DNA of 64,000 bases from Mesorhizobium sp. (GCA_004017275.1 SAKE01000001.1:124001-188000); one strand, 5' to 3'. Numbered from the stretch's first letter, positions 24,301 through 29,258 are shown. Made by a program: numbers and translations. The notes: a model not told the origin generated them from the letters alone.

Positions 24301-27300
24301 ACGACCTGATCATCGGCAACCGCGGCGCCGATCACATCTATGGCGATAGCGGCGTCAACGTGAACATCTTCACGCGCCAGCTGTTCATCGACACGGTCGA
24401 CAACAGTCCGTTGCCTTCGGCCAATCCGAATGCCGACACCAACGGCACGACGATCAAGCCGGTCAAGTCGTCGGTTCGTGACCTGATGAATGCGGGTGAC
24501 GACGTGATCTTCGGCGATGGCGCTTCGCATCTCGGCTATGGGCCGAGTTCGGTCGCGGCCGCCGGCCTGCTCGGCGACTTCGACGACATCATCTTCGCCG
24601 ATCACGGCGTGATCGAAATGTTCGTCGACGATCCGAACTTCCCGTCAGCCTTGAAGCAGCGCATCCAGACGACCGAGCTGGCGTTGGTCACCGGCATCAA
24701 ATCGGCCGAACTGCAAAATGGCGGCGACGACGTGGTGTTCGGCGGCCTCGACCGCGACGTCATCGTCGGCGGCGCCGGGCATGATCTGCTCGATGGCGAC
24801 CAGCAGGACGATCGCGTCTTCGGCGACAACGTCTACCTGTCGCGCCAAGGCGGCGCTGACGGCAATCTGTTGGATGATACCTTCAGCCTGCGCTTCCAAA
24901 CGCTGGCCGGAACGTTGATGTACAGCCGTACCGACCGGCCGGTGCCGGCCGGCCTCGGCACGGTCAATGCCGACAACAGCGGCCTGCTGCTGGTCGACAG
25001 CGTCGCGCGGCGGTATCGCGATCCGGACGGGGCTCCGTGGTGGAGCGAGTATTCGGTGGACTACGCGGCGCTGCACACCTTTGCCTTCGACGAGGGCACC
25101 GCAGGCGTCGGCAGCTTCGGCAACGACTACATTGCTGGCAGCGAAGGCAATGACGAACTGTTCGGTCAGCTCGGCCATGATGTGGTGCAGGGCGACGGAG
25201 GCATCGAGCTTGCCTTTGACGGTACCTCGCATGTCGGCGCATCGCGCACATCTGGCGGCGTCACCGATCCGATCGGTCCGCTCACGGTGATCGCCTCCTT
25301 TGCGGCGGCGACCGACGGCCAGGACTATATCGAAGGCGGTGGCGGCGACGACCAGATATTCGGCGGTCTCGGCCAGGATGATCTGATCGGCGGTTCCTCG
25401 TCCTTCTTCAGCCTCATCGATCCGAATATGCGGCCTGACGGAGACGATTACATTTTCGGCGGCGCCGGCATCGAGATCGACCGCAATGACGACAATTTGC
25501 CGAATGACGGCACGCTGGCCAACTCGCGCTTTGCTCGCGATGCCGACTCCATGATCGGTGACAACGGCAACATCGTGCGGATCGTCGGCGTCAATCACAC
25601 CGACATCAATCCGAACGGCACGGTTGGGCAGCAGCTTTATGTCCAGTACAATTACGACGTGAACGACCCGGCGCGCGCTGGTGGCGAACGCCTCGTCGTG
25701 CGTGGCATCCATCTGCTCGACTACACGCCGGGCGGCCCGGACTTCCGTCCGGACCTGTTCTCCAAAACCAACCCGAACAATCCTGCCTATCGCAACGAGT
25801 TCGGCCTATGGGCCAAGCAGGACATCGGTGGCCATGACGAGTTCCATGGCGAGACTGGTGACGACACCGCCTATGGCGGCGGCGGCCATGACCGGATCTT
25901 CGGCGATGCCGAGAACGACGATCTGATCGGCGGCTGGGGCAATGACTGGATCTCCGGTGGTACCGGTGAGGACGGCATCCTGGGTGACGACGGCCGCATC
26001 TTCACCAGCCGCAACAGCGCGACCTACGGCGAAAGCCTGTTCGGCGTGCTGCCATTGCTTGCGACCGATCCGGATACGCGCACCAGCCAGGGCGATGTGC
26101 TCAACGAGTTCATCTACACGCCCGGACAGGTGCAGACGGAGACGATCAATGTCGGCGGCAAGATGAAGAAGGCGGTCGACCTGACCCCTTACAATCTGAC
26201 GCCGAACGCGCAGGGCGGCGACAATCCGCTGTTTGACGCCAATGTCGTGGACGATATCATTTTCGGTGGCCTGGGTGACGACTTCATCCATGGCGGTTCC
26301 GGCGACGATGCGGTCGGCGGCGGCGAAGCTCTGCCAGATTCCTACACGCAGCGCTTCGATGCGGCGGGCAATGTTGTCGGCATCGTGCGCACCGACTTCT
26401 CGCGGCCATGGAACCCTGGCGACGTGCTGCGGTTTGGACCCGACAGCGATCCGTGGAACGCACCCAAGCCTGTGCAGAGCCGGCTCGGCGAGTTCTTCCT
26501 CTATGACGAGTACGATCCGCGCCGGACAATCATGTTCAACGCCGATGGTTCGGTATGGAAGGCCGGCCCGGCACCCACCACGCGCCAGTATTTCCTCAAC
26601 CTCGTCGACAATGAAGGACCGCTGGTCAACGGTGCGATCGCTTTTGCACCGAACGGCACGCCGACGGCGTTTGCGCAACGCAACACCGATGGCAACGATG
26701 CGGTCTTCGGTGACCTGGGCAATGACTGGATCGTTGGTGGCACCGGCCGCGACCACATCTATGGCGGCTGGGGCAACGACCTCATGAACGCCGACGATGT
26801 GCTCTCGACCAACAACTGGCTGAACGACCAGCCAGAGACGCATCCAATGTATGAGGACCGCGTTTTCGGTGGGGCCGGGCTCGACATCCTGATCGGCAAC
26901 ACCGGTGGCGACCGCCTGATCGATTGGGTCGGGGAGTACAACAGCTACCTGGTGCCGTTCGCACCGTTCGGTATCGCGACGGTAAGCCGCCAGGTGCCGC
27001 CGCAACTGTTCGACTTCCTCTATGCGCAGGCATTCAGCGACGGCGTCGACATTACCCGCACCGCTGACACTGGCAGCATCAACGGAGACGACAAGTACAG
27101 CCACGTCCATATGTTCATGGGCGGCGTGGAAGGTGAAATCGGCCTGATCACCCAGAAGGACCATGGCTTCTGGCAGGATCAGACCGGCGGTCCGACGGAT
27201 CCCCAGGCTGGCAACATCCCGGGCGGCAAGCGAGACGTGTTGCGCACCGCTGACTTCAACGATGGCAATGCCAAGGTCGTGGCGGTCGATGAGGGCAATT

Positions 27301-29258
27301 TCGCAGTCGCCAGCGGCAAGCTCACCGTTCAGTCGGCAAGCACCTGGGATCAGGCAGCCGCGGTTCTCTATCTCGACGCCTATACGCCGATCTACTACGA
27401 GATCGCGGCGACCTTGACGGCCGACAAGCCGACCGGCGGCTGGAAGGCCAACTCCTACATAATCTTCGACTATTATTCGCCGACCGATTTCAAATATGCC
27501 GGCATCAACATCTCGAACGACCAGATCGAGATGGGCTATCGCGACGCCAGCGGCTGGCATCAGTTGGTGAAGTCCAACAAGCCGGTGCAGCTCAAGGCGA
27601 ACCAGGCTTACGATGTTCTGCTCGCAGTCAACGGCACGAACGTGAGTTTGACCGTGGCCGGCGTAAATTGGTTCAGCTACACCTTCGCGCCGCGCATCGT
27701 CGATGGCCAGCCGGTGGCGCTGAACAAGGGCCTCGTCGGTGTCGGCAACAGCGGCTCGAAGGGTACGGTGGACAACTTCCGTGTCCAGGTCTTGCCGCCA
27801 CAGATCACGCTCGACTACGCAGCCGAGTTCAACGGGCCGCCGACCTATCCGATGTCGAAGACCGCGGCTCAAGGCTGGACGCTCTCGGGCGGCAGGCTGA
27901 ATGCGGCGGCCGGCGCCGGCACCAATCTGCTGGATGTCGGCCCGGCGATCGGGGCGGACGCCTATCTGGAACTGACGGCGAAGTTGAAGACCGCCGGGAC
28001 CGCTGGCATCGTCTTCGACTACTACGGCGCCAACGACTACAAGTTCGTCACCCTGGATGTGGTCGGCCAGAAGGTTTTGGTCGGACACGTGACGTCGAAG
28101 GGCGGCACGGTGATCGATCAGAGCTTCGCGCGCACGCTGAGTTCAACGACGGACTATGACGTCCAGTTGACCATACGAGGCGCAGCTCTCTCGATCGCCG
28201 TCAACGGCGCATTCGTCGGCAGTTATGGCTTCAATGCAGCAATTGCTGATGGCGAGTTCGGTCTGGTGACAGGCAACGCAGGGGCGTCCTTCGACCGGCT
28301 GCAGATCCGCACCAACGCGTCGGCGTTCAACACCAGCTCCAATCAGCTGGCGCTTGCTTCGCTCGGCCAGGGCGCGGACACGGCAACGGCGGTCGGCATC
28401 GATCAGGCCAAGGCGATGTTGGCGCAGGCGGTGGCGATCTGGTCGGGCAGCGGCCAACTCGACGCGGCACAGCTCGCAAAGCTGTCGAACCTGGATGTGC
28501 AGATCACCGATCTGCCTGGCTCGGCGCTGGCACAATCGGTGTTCGGCGCGGTGCTGATCGACCGCAACGCGGCCGGACAGGGCTGGTTCGTCGACCTGTC
28601 ACCTCTCGACAGCAGCGAGTTCCAGCTCGACGCCTCCGGGCACCTGACGGCGTTGCCGGGCGGCGCCGCCGATGGACGGATGGACCTTCTGTCGGTGCTG
28701 ATCCATGAGATCGGCCATCAGGCGGGCTTGGATCACGATGAGGGCGAGGCGGGCGTGATGTCGGCTGAGTTGGCCGCCGGCGAGCGCCGGCTGCCGGGGG
28801 CCGGATCTGCCGGTCAGCTGACTGAAACGCAGCTCTTCCATGATGGCCTGGGCGTCTTTGTCGGCGCGCAGGAGCATGGATTGCTCCAGAGCGCTGGCAT
28901 CGCGCCGGCCGAAGCGGTTGGTGAGGTCACGACGATACCGAGCGCAAGAGCTTCCGGCGGTCCGGCGGCGGCGCATTCCAGGTCTGAGGCCGATGCAAGC
29001 GCCAAGGCCGACGACATCGTGCTGACCGGAGCTCCTTCCGGCTTGCAGGCAAGCGGCCAGCTCAACTGGGTGTTTGACGAAGCCAGCGGAACCTTTGTTG
29101 CCGCACAGGGTCGGCAGCAAGACCGTCCGCACGACCCAGCGCCGAATGCGGATCAGGATGATGGCGACGCAACTTCGGACGACCTCAATGGTCTCGCCGA
29201 ATGGAGCAACCGCAAGGGTCTGTTGTCGCGCCTGTCCAGTCTGTTTGGAGTGCGATGA
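3339..29258 (+). CDS. Giant LEPR-XLL surface/secreted protein with RTX repeats and metzincin-like C-terminus
   Basis: 8,639 aa in one uninterrupted frame. The start at 3339 (MNILSRPAFF) follows a strong RBS. There is no classic signal peptide; instead a basic N-terminus is followed by LEALEPRYLLSAD (residues ~59-71), the LEPR-XLL motif known at the start of giant exported bacterial proteins. Order of parts: N-terminal region with GGAGNDTL; a very long Gly/Ala/Val/Thr-rich beta-repeat region (about 5000-13300); GHGLVTGD-type modules (13330-14600 and 16630-16850); paired EF-hand-like loops (19536-19632); Calx-beta-like stretches (about 20160-21200); ITRxDGxxW-type modules (14185-14320, 21430-23840); RTX nonapeptides (24220-26960); two lectin-like beta-sandwich domains (27240-28320); and HEIGHQAGLDH at residues 8456-8466. 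Predicted role: calcium-dependent extracellular filament or adhesin. The next genes probably export it. Exact function is unknown. Confidence 0.9.
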   Translation: MNILSRPAFFEAFQKRLASKEQTPVPGVFGRWLASSLLRRSPGRARRPSKTSDLPNLALEALEPRYLLSADVLPFAVDMNDLAGADYSLRYDNLIQAIQIYDNKTDTLVDQRNVQQVDYIVVRGTAADDKLTIDFGEDFLAALDVRFDGGAGNDTLAMTGGSFDAVRLATDTGLSGSITAQAGALTHSIGLANVGAVEDDTTASQRIYADTSGQARVIRIGSSDDSNDGLSVLDAGTFNNLIAYKFATPTVSLTVDAGAGDDGFVLREIDPALAGRVVLSGGAGSDAVVGPPQDTDWHLTGDGSGDVAGVSFVTVENLIGSAGNEDTFFVGAAGKLSGVMAGGDAGFDSMVLDGGTFASVKYAATGQTSGTITRDGVVLRYDGLEPIVDNSVVADRVITTSNADDEATLTDYGATLTLSSDSLIPTFESITFNKPSTSLTINLGDDLGIPIFSKDTLTINAVNLSSTALIINGQDGKDEVTISGALTAGAVTVNAEKISVSSTINASSVTLTAAAADDGKITGGAYFATPEAIIDLSGATIIVTGAAQFTATATANVEAETFEVGPLAGVIATILPEARVKFSSTNVTAASLSASSTVTVTLTAKDESDAGSDNDEKKDAAVSVTVLVSDAITEVLAGSVLSVSGAVSLTATSNLTMTTEADGGSGGKGASVAVSEVNATTRANVSGGSTIGANAGDTPNSIALGATLTSNITTIARSTAGGSDQSAGGDNESEERLKDPNKDGITSDKATTSSGDITFAGAVTVSDYRPTTEAFVQASTLTSGGAITLTAQSTDKVTATADGTNTNSSSNGATGIGVAVALSIADVTTRSYLGGASSLSASAVSLSATIAAGDSFIAQATSGAGEGSKTQVAGSLAINIVITEASADVAANASINLNGADLSLTAHSTTDVKTDAVPDDASGAAGELGIGGSVALTIVDNSTSASIRDNATIVAADAVTMTATGDHTASTTAEAGAEGGDVGIGGAVAIDVIDNNTESSIGSGGELDITGNLSASASNHGVSTTLADGDAIGSTAIGAAIALAFVDNRAFSTSNRNLRSNGSISLSAANDGSSKAESIASAAGAEKDEDGNTKADEQRDKEVGLANSKSNDGDSASKSANSSGGSGGGDVSVAAALALNVSSSLAVASLNDGRTVIAGEGAGVGELNLQSSNNMDATAKADGTAKTSDSGTAVGVAVAINIATMRNEASVGAGSIITADGVKAEAKMKNVGGDVTHRFGAESTSGASGGDIGVAGSFALSFADTDTLGVIGLDHADQPASGAATVTLTGGNVLLTAINTTVTTTTATSSGAGSGSGSVGVGASIALGIGLNSTFAGVENGETISGTTGNFTVTATSNDTLTTTAKAGAEGATGIGGAIAVAYFDNDTDAHIGTGGGATITLTGNLAAQASHTGTVHTLADGEAAGSSVGVGASIALNIGEVTNDAFLGRNFQNVGTVTITATSTLDTKAESKASSKGQSTKKSDGTTDSASSDQETTNQTEMAKNQSGGTKTPSQSGGSSLGQADGNSNAQTGKGTQGGNGSGGTNVAATIAVNFLDADNQAQIASNVTIAGTGAMKVEAISTTDARALATATSTNTSSNTGVAAAVGLNIVLLDNNAMIGSNADLTAGSIEVRAATGNGQKNTFQARALSGAVSKNTAIGGSVGVNYLDVNTLASVGDNVDLDANTGNIEISAVSLNEMQNLAGGAALSTGSGGGGVGIAVTVNIVNDLNTKAQTGINLDAEAQGAINVTSHAELLPISEDLPVIGSLAVTSFAAGIAGASGGFAVGGSSSVNVIFMETHASVNDNSDLEAGTGIKIEATDLLTVVSGAGGIGLTLNGNAGVGIGLDVQVITRNTSAWMGGGADLDTTTGNIVINADSFDDITSIAATFGGSAGGSAGVAASVGVLYLDTSTQAFVETGSALNKSHLGAGGDVSVTATGDADVFLLAGAAAFGQSAGIGISGTVFVHFDDVKAELYGDADVVTGGANGLSVSAISTDDVLIIAAAGAASAQAAVAGSVAVTVLTETTTARIGANSKVSGQTLANDPGVSVFASDETDILTIAGSLAVSAGSAGVGAGVNVSTLTKTTTASIEAGADIDVDGNVTVEATGNEDIGSFSVAAGASSGAGVTLTADVFVLNLKTRAFIGSDPLAPIGGLTDVRARGSVLVQALDETEMDLIVGGVAIGGSAGVGVAAGVAVVDKVTDAFIGAGARVTGEGHGTVAARTGRYEVAYAGSQAMASFDPQGGNKPTASSLEAGTPSGLTQFKNLDQEGGDDVQQDPGLTQNRVATASVDTGFRGVAVSASAKDDVETFAISVGGGGSVGVAVGAAVNVVDTKTKAFIGADAQINQDMAGPGNAGQSVLVAAASDFSHVGVGAGAAFGGAGAGAPGVDVSVIKVDTFATINDGADVKANNDVAVIATSKEKVIVVSAGLAFSGTVSLAGGVSVLSFDTETYARVGANATLVAGGDVAVMAKDDSEVVVVAGAVAIGLSGGGAAGSVAVVTVDKLTEATIGDNASIDASGNGAGIGGVLTGTIVGGSDPSGFGMAEAHGVIVQAESSEEVTNVTVAGAAGLYVGLAGSVTVTLLNSDTKALIGVGADINQGAANYVAHPGTVSGAQGVYVNAANEVRVTSFAGALGVGFVGLAGGIDFGSIKNDTVAAINADAMVRARGDVSVNAVAIKVLRGFAFSGGIGVAGLGASISVWSIGEAFSDSYEDNQGGSGNATKDDGSSKTANDEAGEQADDGVAGVTGELGRFGSGANSNTADSRVKAGVEGARDKVGANALTSGALTNKLTAAVTDERGTAASVEGGATVEAGHDIVVNAREQMKVDILVGSLGAGLVGLGASISVVNVSGQVRAKAGGSLKAGNAIRVEGQFGQSVDVTTVALQAGFVGLGASVAVVNDTSRVQAGLLDNAVVNGAASLTVSASSNQTFDVLTTGIQAGAVAVGASYSDVTIGDDDDNTKEVLATIGAGSQIGQIDAVGAITVHANSTINVDSDTFALAAGLGALTFNFAFVDVQPNVEASVGGGANINATGLLTVEAWTLHDATGDIFALSVGALAAGTSLATVNVVPTVAALIGGNSTIHAGGIVMLSSHNYEGETATDRGAKAFAEASGGGLFSGQGSVPTARSNAVANTTIGAGGAFTITGDINIKSRIRNYAVANAEANSFGAAAVGASLAEAEANGQSNAAMNANIVSVTDIMIEALAVNGALAVAETAGGGLLAGITVNRATATASPSSVSASIGNNTSIQSAHNVRLKAQAQTEGDSKVVGSTIGGIAAVGDADSETHVNPTVASSIGAGVVINATGDILVEASASPIPGEQPTYEIVDVDGTANTITVNGHGLVTGDTVEYDAGNVGAVIPGLKWPDPADSAVNRQYSVINVVNAGVTDPNTLYFGSVFNAADIDPNTEIIEFAGGHNFLSGDAVRYYPGPDETVDSFGLTEGNLYYVLVIDGSHIKLVNTFDKAVNPQNYLKNFQPDDVSGNSITIAGHGFVNGTAVTYEAPDARTFVSRQVDVNSSSLNPDGSPIADANADNIRFFDDDGNALAHGFAEGEHVVYDVKNASGGTGLAIGGLVDGQTYRVHVVNSSTIQLKRNDAITEQVQFIRNAAGDQIKRTDGLNWADNGFGNGTLVIGGGLVNSGTYTIVGVSGDTLTLLEKNTVTAGTLTRTFDQPIIALTPNKGLSANPALNVGASDTHSLVNAKNLPIGGLEDGKTYYVRGVSGAGDNSFELWDAPSGGSQIILAPTGLAGPYGNHSLAALAIDISDDVDSEQQLRIDISDGATSAAPGQFLFGPGEVPLSEIAPQSGDGVSSAYSKGSGGGFVGVNGNDADVFSSPNVSATISATQVTTVGDVTVSASVTTNTSSYAVNGTGGFVAVGDADASSFQDITSTATISDGTRIVAGKNFTLASASNAITSASSQASAGGAVGLADPSTDVRIEYNTVSTIGSNAIVLAGQLAKATANASVDVTAKSTGSGIGFGGDGDAVTHVNIGSPDADPDADQADAIVSLAANAVLSARRTSLAARVDNFHVFSGSDGRGAGFYGEGEAESTIVARPNAQVRINAGADLTGWEGVDLITRYDNVNTHAKSYARSTGLFGFVDSDAHNDTDVSSEIFGAAGALVTAGPRDNGDAVLGHPDYPQEPGSSAEHLALFASTVNGSISQTDDADDSKRSLAAGGSSGSSPDDRPQSINFSSDVLILSGRSPELVVKQLNIGADGQIDVAVEVSVNDTAGGGGATEGEGSTIQSNDIVVNNIVNPGPGDVVFDSNSMTGAGGTWTFRDTLQRVSIRNESDKDIIINNIDVVTDEQPLAWLNPSQSVTLTFNVVREVAPTLIEITDTGGHSDIYINGTIENPIGTTSIVNTDGSVFATNDRGVTGGDGRQSLIRTHILNIRADENIGASGARVNIDIVDSAGLPLGIGFDTGRVAGLTNQVFLGVENRFYTGQLVRYDAVTTVIGGLADGGYYYIIASPDGQSVKLATTLANALAGTAIDLAPAGALTDLHSLISAETFTTDALGNINLDLKALLREAPAGGFYIVEIDRINGGNTADVLLQASVEQFGDGQSGGLLVKAPALPAGGQTYYNFFRPDAGAIPSLSRGVFATGNTEIASTYDFRGLDPATGLRTLAGLQAGSVVTGGDIIVAAANPAPTATTINVLGITEIAGTGDIDVLTNGYIALTEKTGDMRVERIRSNASDVLLYSPRRILDARDDNGNPALIEADVSGRNITMAAGVGLFNPTHFQVAAQVLNPTLLDINSPLGGIGEPTNFLEINVDNRNGVGGLGVLRAFDISADSTLGIFLDEVVGDMHVHTVHTIRDVSLRTVAGSILDSRNNGAGDDFADVMGQTIDLDANGNGSIGAFTNDLEIDSSRGSSDDDVALEAGNNIYLAEAPEVPGGTAGNLRLVLAHAYDGDIRITVRETSVQGENLDLLHSGSARFGEDGTTFPTFQPDASRAIAHGQIFAEKGSVLLRVGDNVTLDSNSETLAAKSIDIYGDVSATNEVIHALVNLDFAFGTVMVLRGRIIANATVVPGNKTIGAPVGSATPTLTANPVTGPTVLTRIFGNTDVDTIQFGDTSGAGGTNTQGSAGYIFLGSKTRAYGSQNLDVNNVDGEDRFRVYYLQDTATQTSPNMQTAAEHTLTLDGVSGTDLYEIYTLGSNNPGQGTAGTDFQRNYVINILDSGRSIDGVDELTIFGYDSAQNGLVGGNKPIDDIFLLRGANYLPHEAADRPGYVAMVYGQPKTYADTIEDNEPSNEVARINYDTALNGRITIEGQGGNDNFYSDDTTAIVSLQGGAGDDSFNIGQIFGTKRTGDAENGVTPFFGGNLLDQDVFPDMVATTRGWLSPGISAPMVAQGGTGNDEFRVYANQAELRLEGDDNNDLFIVRAFAIAAVANQDWNGDGTIDQDDLPAVTLDTNGDGVINFADADSTPDDYTDDVIVLDDFGVAKPIIGLGFSVARAPDIRAGGGEDEVQYNVNAPVSVDGGTGFDKLVILGTEFADDFAITDKGIFGAGLNVRYTTIEVVEVDGLEGDDEFFVQSTAFGVAYRVIGGLGSDTINVAGDVTEDIITRELEGASGAVDHLVTSGDPLYDGVLVDGFDYHVAGPQEGIVRIDETDGFTAVREGGPRNVDSYTVRLAVAPLAGQIVYVTISAARSPQQEKDGTLINPAPLPNGIGDTIWLSKLDPGAVGTDGEFQHVITINGVPTIINDRSIVLAFDSTNWNTAQNVYLYAPDDLRAEGDRVVVVQHSVISDTSGVAPALLAAAYPNGDPFDAADVRNVEVDLRDNDTPGIYVTEVTPGTNTEDGRSLVIEGNATTKLNDELLVQLAKAPDAGDTIVVKLYVNEFSDENIMIYDVDDPNGLDNRMFKGADGYWRITFDSGNWNDAVRVGIEARDDIPREDPHTAAIFFQLDQALTVDANHNYVFPNLRSGPGYVDIDVIDNDSAGAVVLESEGNTLLNGDGSDTDDYTIRLTKAPSTNVSVAVLTDGLADVVSVNGVAVTPGSGYSIIGGLRPTQIFDGNLVFFNEGGLGKITRGTGADLGSFVDEGFFVGQQIRIGNAGAGSGDYFITSIDADGKFFKVDRLLAATGAKDDVILSDLARDGEYTGNIRFEQVMEDGVPTYRITIAGLGDKDDGWLSFGFLEGQWIRVFDTADNLIGDFKIAIIRGDNDTKDTSIQITGTNVAQFLPHLGATLNDVRVVRTAAVAVFTPANYYQQQTVELRADTEYDVPITREGVKVFPVSGHYLSKLRGPLAVEGGVTGADRSLENGLKLPGEADDFLIAIGQQPPESQQIDVLNIFNDTSKEDVGGVMTATTLTGFNMADNLSLGLGVTGDPTFGESGFFPGGISFGRISVDQNGDFGTDSTKSTIEVVNLMLGEGNDKLVIEGTLNPAPPVQVTSTFDITPSGVNGGTIVRTGFDWKAMGFLVGQTVKIDNLPGVWTIVAINDALINPANPAEGADPNDNSILVLSGPTLASVADGSHTITAFDKDVITLNKSVDVATTTAGGVITRTDGGNWAGFAVGDFISIDEDFAQGEYQIVAIAGAVMRVIGGQLAPVSEAPRTINRINPVTNAVLQTVVAEVDVDPTYTGGIVTRHDNVKWAAEGYLAGHLVTMVDASGKRDFRIIEISEDGFSLTLEGAPLATQNGAVKSFYVQGQHGGLTLVHGGGNMYLESTGPMNIAAGTGGQIIVTRQDGRDWSEDRYQVGQVIQLAGETYTRTILAIADATLPAPSNSALTWGDGSKLVLSAPNTRAGQPAGTVLAPNAFNSYAERSLHVAEPRPITGTATVNIATNSLTRSAGSWLADGFYVGQKVQLSGFAGTFTIQALTASVITLQSVALTPKAGVSMTVSGVDITLDGGRRVGGDHIIVTGGAGPNSPLVIYGDTSQDGIWYSGQAHNVLGMEFGEKPFDPFPQLQDGENEDDEWVFPLANPYKLAGNDIIDASALFAGTPSANLPSVGLTIYGGAGNDTIYGSQAGDHLAGGSGDDLIIGNRGADHIYGDSGVNVNIFTRQLFIDTVDNSPLPSANPNADTNGTTIKPVKSSVRDLMNAGDDVIFGDGASHLGYGPSSVAAAGLLGDFDDIIFADHGVIEMFVDDPNFPSALKQRIQTTELALVTGIKSAELQNGGDDVVFGGLDRDVIVGGAGHDLLDGDQQDDRVFGDNVYLSRQGGADGNLLDDTFSLRFQTLAGTLMYSRTDRPVPAGLGTVNADNSGLLLVDSVARRYRDPDGAPWWSEYSVDYAALHTFAFDEGTAGVGSFGNDYIAGSEGNDELFGQLGHDVVQGDGGIELAFDGTSHVGASRTSGGVTDPIGPLTVIASFAAATDGQDYIEGGGGDDQIFGGLGQDDLIGGSSSFFSLIDPNMRPDGDDYIFGGAGIEIDRNDDNLPNDGTLANSRFARDADSMIGDNGNIVRIVGVNHTDINPNGTVGQQLYVQYNYDVNDPARAGGERLVVRGIHLLDYTPGGPDFRPDLFSKTNPNNPAYRNEFGLWAKQDIGGHDEFHGETGDDTAYGGGGHDRIFGDAENDDLIGGWGNDWISGGTGEDGILGDDGRIFTSRNSATYGESLFGVLPLLATDPDTRTSQGDVLNEFIYTPGQVQTETINVGGKMKKAVDLTPYNLTPNAQGGDNPLFDANVVDDIIFGGLGDDFIHGGSGDDAVGGGEALPDSYTQRFDAAGNVVGIVRTDFSRPWNPGDVLRFGPDSDPWNAPKPVQSRLGEFFLYDEYDPRRTIMFNADGSVWKAGPAPTTRQYFLNLVDNEGPLVNGAIAFAPNGTPTAFAQRNTDGNDAVFGDLGNDWIVGGTGRDHIYGGWGNDLMNADDVLSTNNWLNDQPETHPMYEDRVFGGAGLDILIGNTGGDRLIDWVGEYNSYLVPFAPFGIATVSRQVPPQLFDFLYAQAFSDGVDITRTADTGSINGDDKYSHVHMFMGGVEGEIGLITQKDHGFWQDQTGGPTDPQAGNIPGGKRDVLRTADFNDGNAKVVAVDEGNFAVASGKLTVQSASTWDQAAAVLYLDAYTPIYYEIAATLTADKPTGGWKANSYIIFDYYSPTDFKYAGINISNDQIEMGYRDASGWHQLVKSNKPVQLKANQAYDVLLAVNGTNVSLTVAGVNWFSYTFAPRIVDGQPVALNKGLVGVGNSGSKGTVDNFRVQVLPPQITLDYAAEFNGPPTYPMSKTAAQGWTLSGGRLNAAAGAGTNLLDVGPAIGADAYLELTAKLKTAGTAGIVFDYYGANDYKFVTLDVVGQKVLVGHVTSKGGTVIDQSFARTLSSTTDYDVQLTIRGAALSIAVNGAFVGSYGFNAAIADGEFGLVTGNAGASFDRLQIRTNASAFNTSSNQLALASLGQGADTATAVGIDQAKAMLAQAVAIWSGSGQLDAAQLAKLSNLDVQITDLPGSALAQSVFGAVLIDRNAAGQGWFVDLSPLDSSEFQLDASGHLTALPGGAADGRMDLLSVLIHEIGHQAGLDHDEGEAGVMSAELAAGERRLPGAGSAGQLTETQLFHDGLGVFVGAQEHGLLQSAGIAPAEAVGEVTTIPSARASGGPAAAHSRSEADASAKADDIVLTGAPSGLQASGQLNWVFDEASGTFVAAQGRQQDRPHDPAPNADQDDGDATSDDLNGLAEWSNRKGLLSRLSSLFGVR
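3522..3542 (+). other. LEPR-XLL motif (residues 62-68 of the giant protein)
   Basis: The codons read L-E-P-R-Y-L-L, followed by SADVLPF. From memory this motif defines a short conserved N-terminal element at the head of very large RTX/VCBS/Calx-beta proteins and is thought to be a sorting or export element. It is preceded by an Arg-rich stretch (LLRRSPGRARRPSK), so the first ~70 residues could serve as a non-classical targeting region. Confidence 0.75.
5000..13300 (+). repeat. Degenerate protein repeat array of the giant gene
   Basis: About 2,750 residues repeat a degenerate theme of roughly 65-100 residues: a Gly/Ala/Val stretch (for example GVGVAVALSIADVTTRSYLG or GAGVNVSTLTKTTTASIEAG), a turn with T-x-A-x-I-G, then A-x-G-x-V-x-V-x-A strands and an Ala/Gly-rich linker. 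The pattern of alternating hydrophobics and Gly/Asn/Asp turns suggests a long beta-helix or beta-solenoid stalk. Copies are strongly diverged at the DNA level. Confidence 0.7.
13330..16850 (+). repeat. GHGLVTGD / GLxDGxxYYV protein modules
   Basis: At least five copies of a ~60-70-residue module are readable. The first half resembles ANTITVNGHGLVTGDTVEYD or NSITIAGHGFVNGTAVTYEA, and the second half resembles GGLVDGQTYRVHVVNSSTIQ or GGLADGGYYYIIASPDGQSV. They occur near 13335, 13570, 13790, 13960, 14380 and 16630. They look like small beta domains between the stalk repeats and the rest of the protein. Confidence 0.6.
19536..19632 (+). other. Paired EF-hand / dockerin-like calcium loops
   Basis: Two consecutive loops read DWNGDGTIDQDD and DTNGDGVINFAD, with acidic residues at positions 1, 3, 5, 9 and 12 as in EF-hand or dockerin type I calcium sites. 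They lie inside the giant protein at residues about 5400-5432, far from its RTX repeats, so the protein has at least two kinds of calcium site. Confidence 0.7.
24220..26960 (+). other. RTX (hemolysin-type calcium-binding) repeat region
   Basis: Clusters of GGxGxDxx nonapeptides are interrupted by longer insertions: YGGAGNDTIYGSQAGDHLAG (about 24230), GGDDVVFGGLDRDVIVGGAG (about 24720), GSEGNDELFGQLGHDVVQGD (about 25140), GGGGDDQIFGGLGQDDLIGG (about 25335), and further sets near 25850, 26250, 26690 and 26870. Such repeats fold as parallel beta-rolls when calcium is bound outside the cell and usually mark exported proteins. Confidence 0.88.
28390..28810 (+). other. Metzincin/matrixin-like domain at the C-terminus of the giant protein
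   Basis: HEIGHQAGLDH (28704-28736) is an exact HExxHxxGxxH zinc site. A Met-turn candidate, EAGVMS, follows 6 residues later, with Met at 28758. The preceding ~100 residues (ending GWFVDLSPLDSSEF) are the type of segment found before such motifs in other giant LEPR-XLL proteins, as I recall. It could be an active protease, perhaps acting on the giant protein itself, or only a conserved tail fold. Confidence 0.7.

Noticed and set aside
9030..28088. Several long minus-strand open frames inside the giant gene (for example 9030-11198, 11643-13607, 18942-21107, 25806-28088)
   Set aside because: Their translations are Arg/Asp/Gly-rich shadows of a GC-rich repetitive gene. The plus-strand frame has clear domains throughout.
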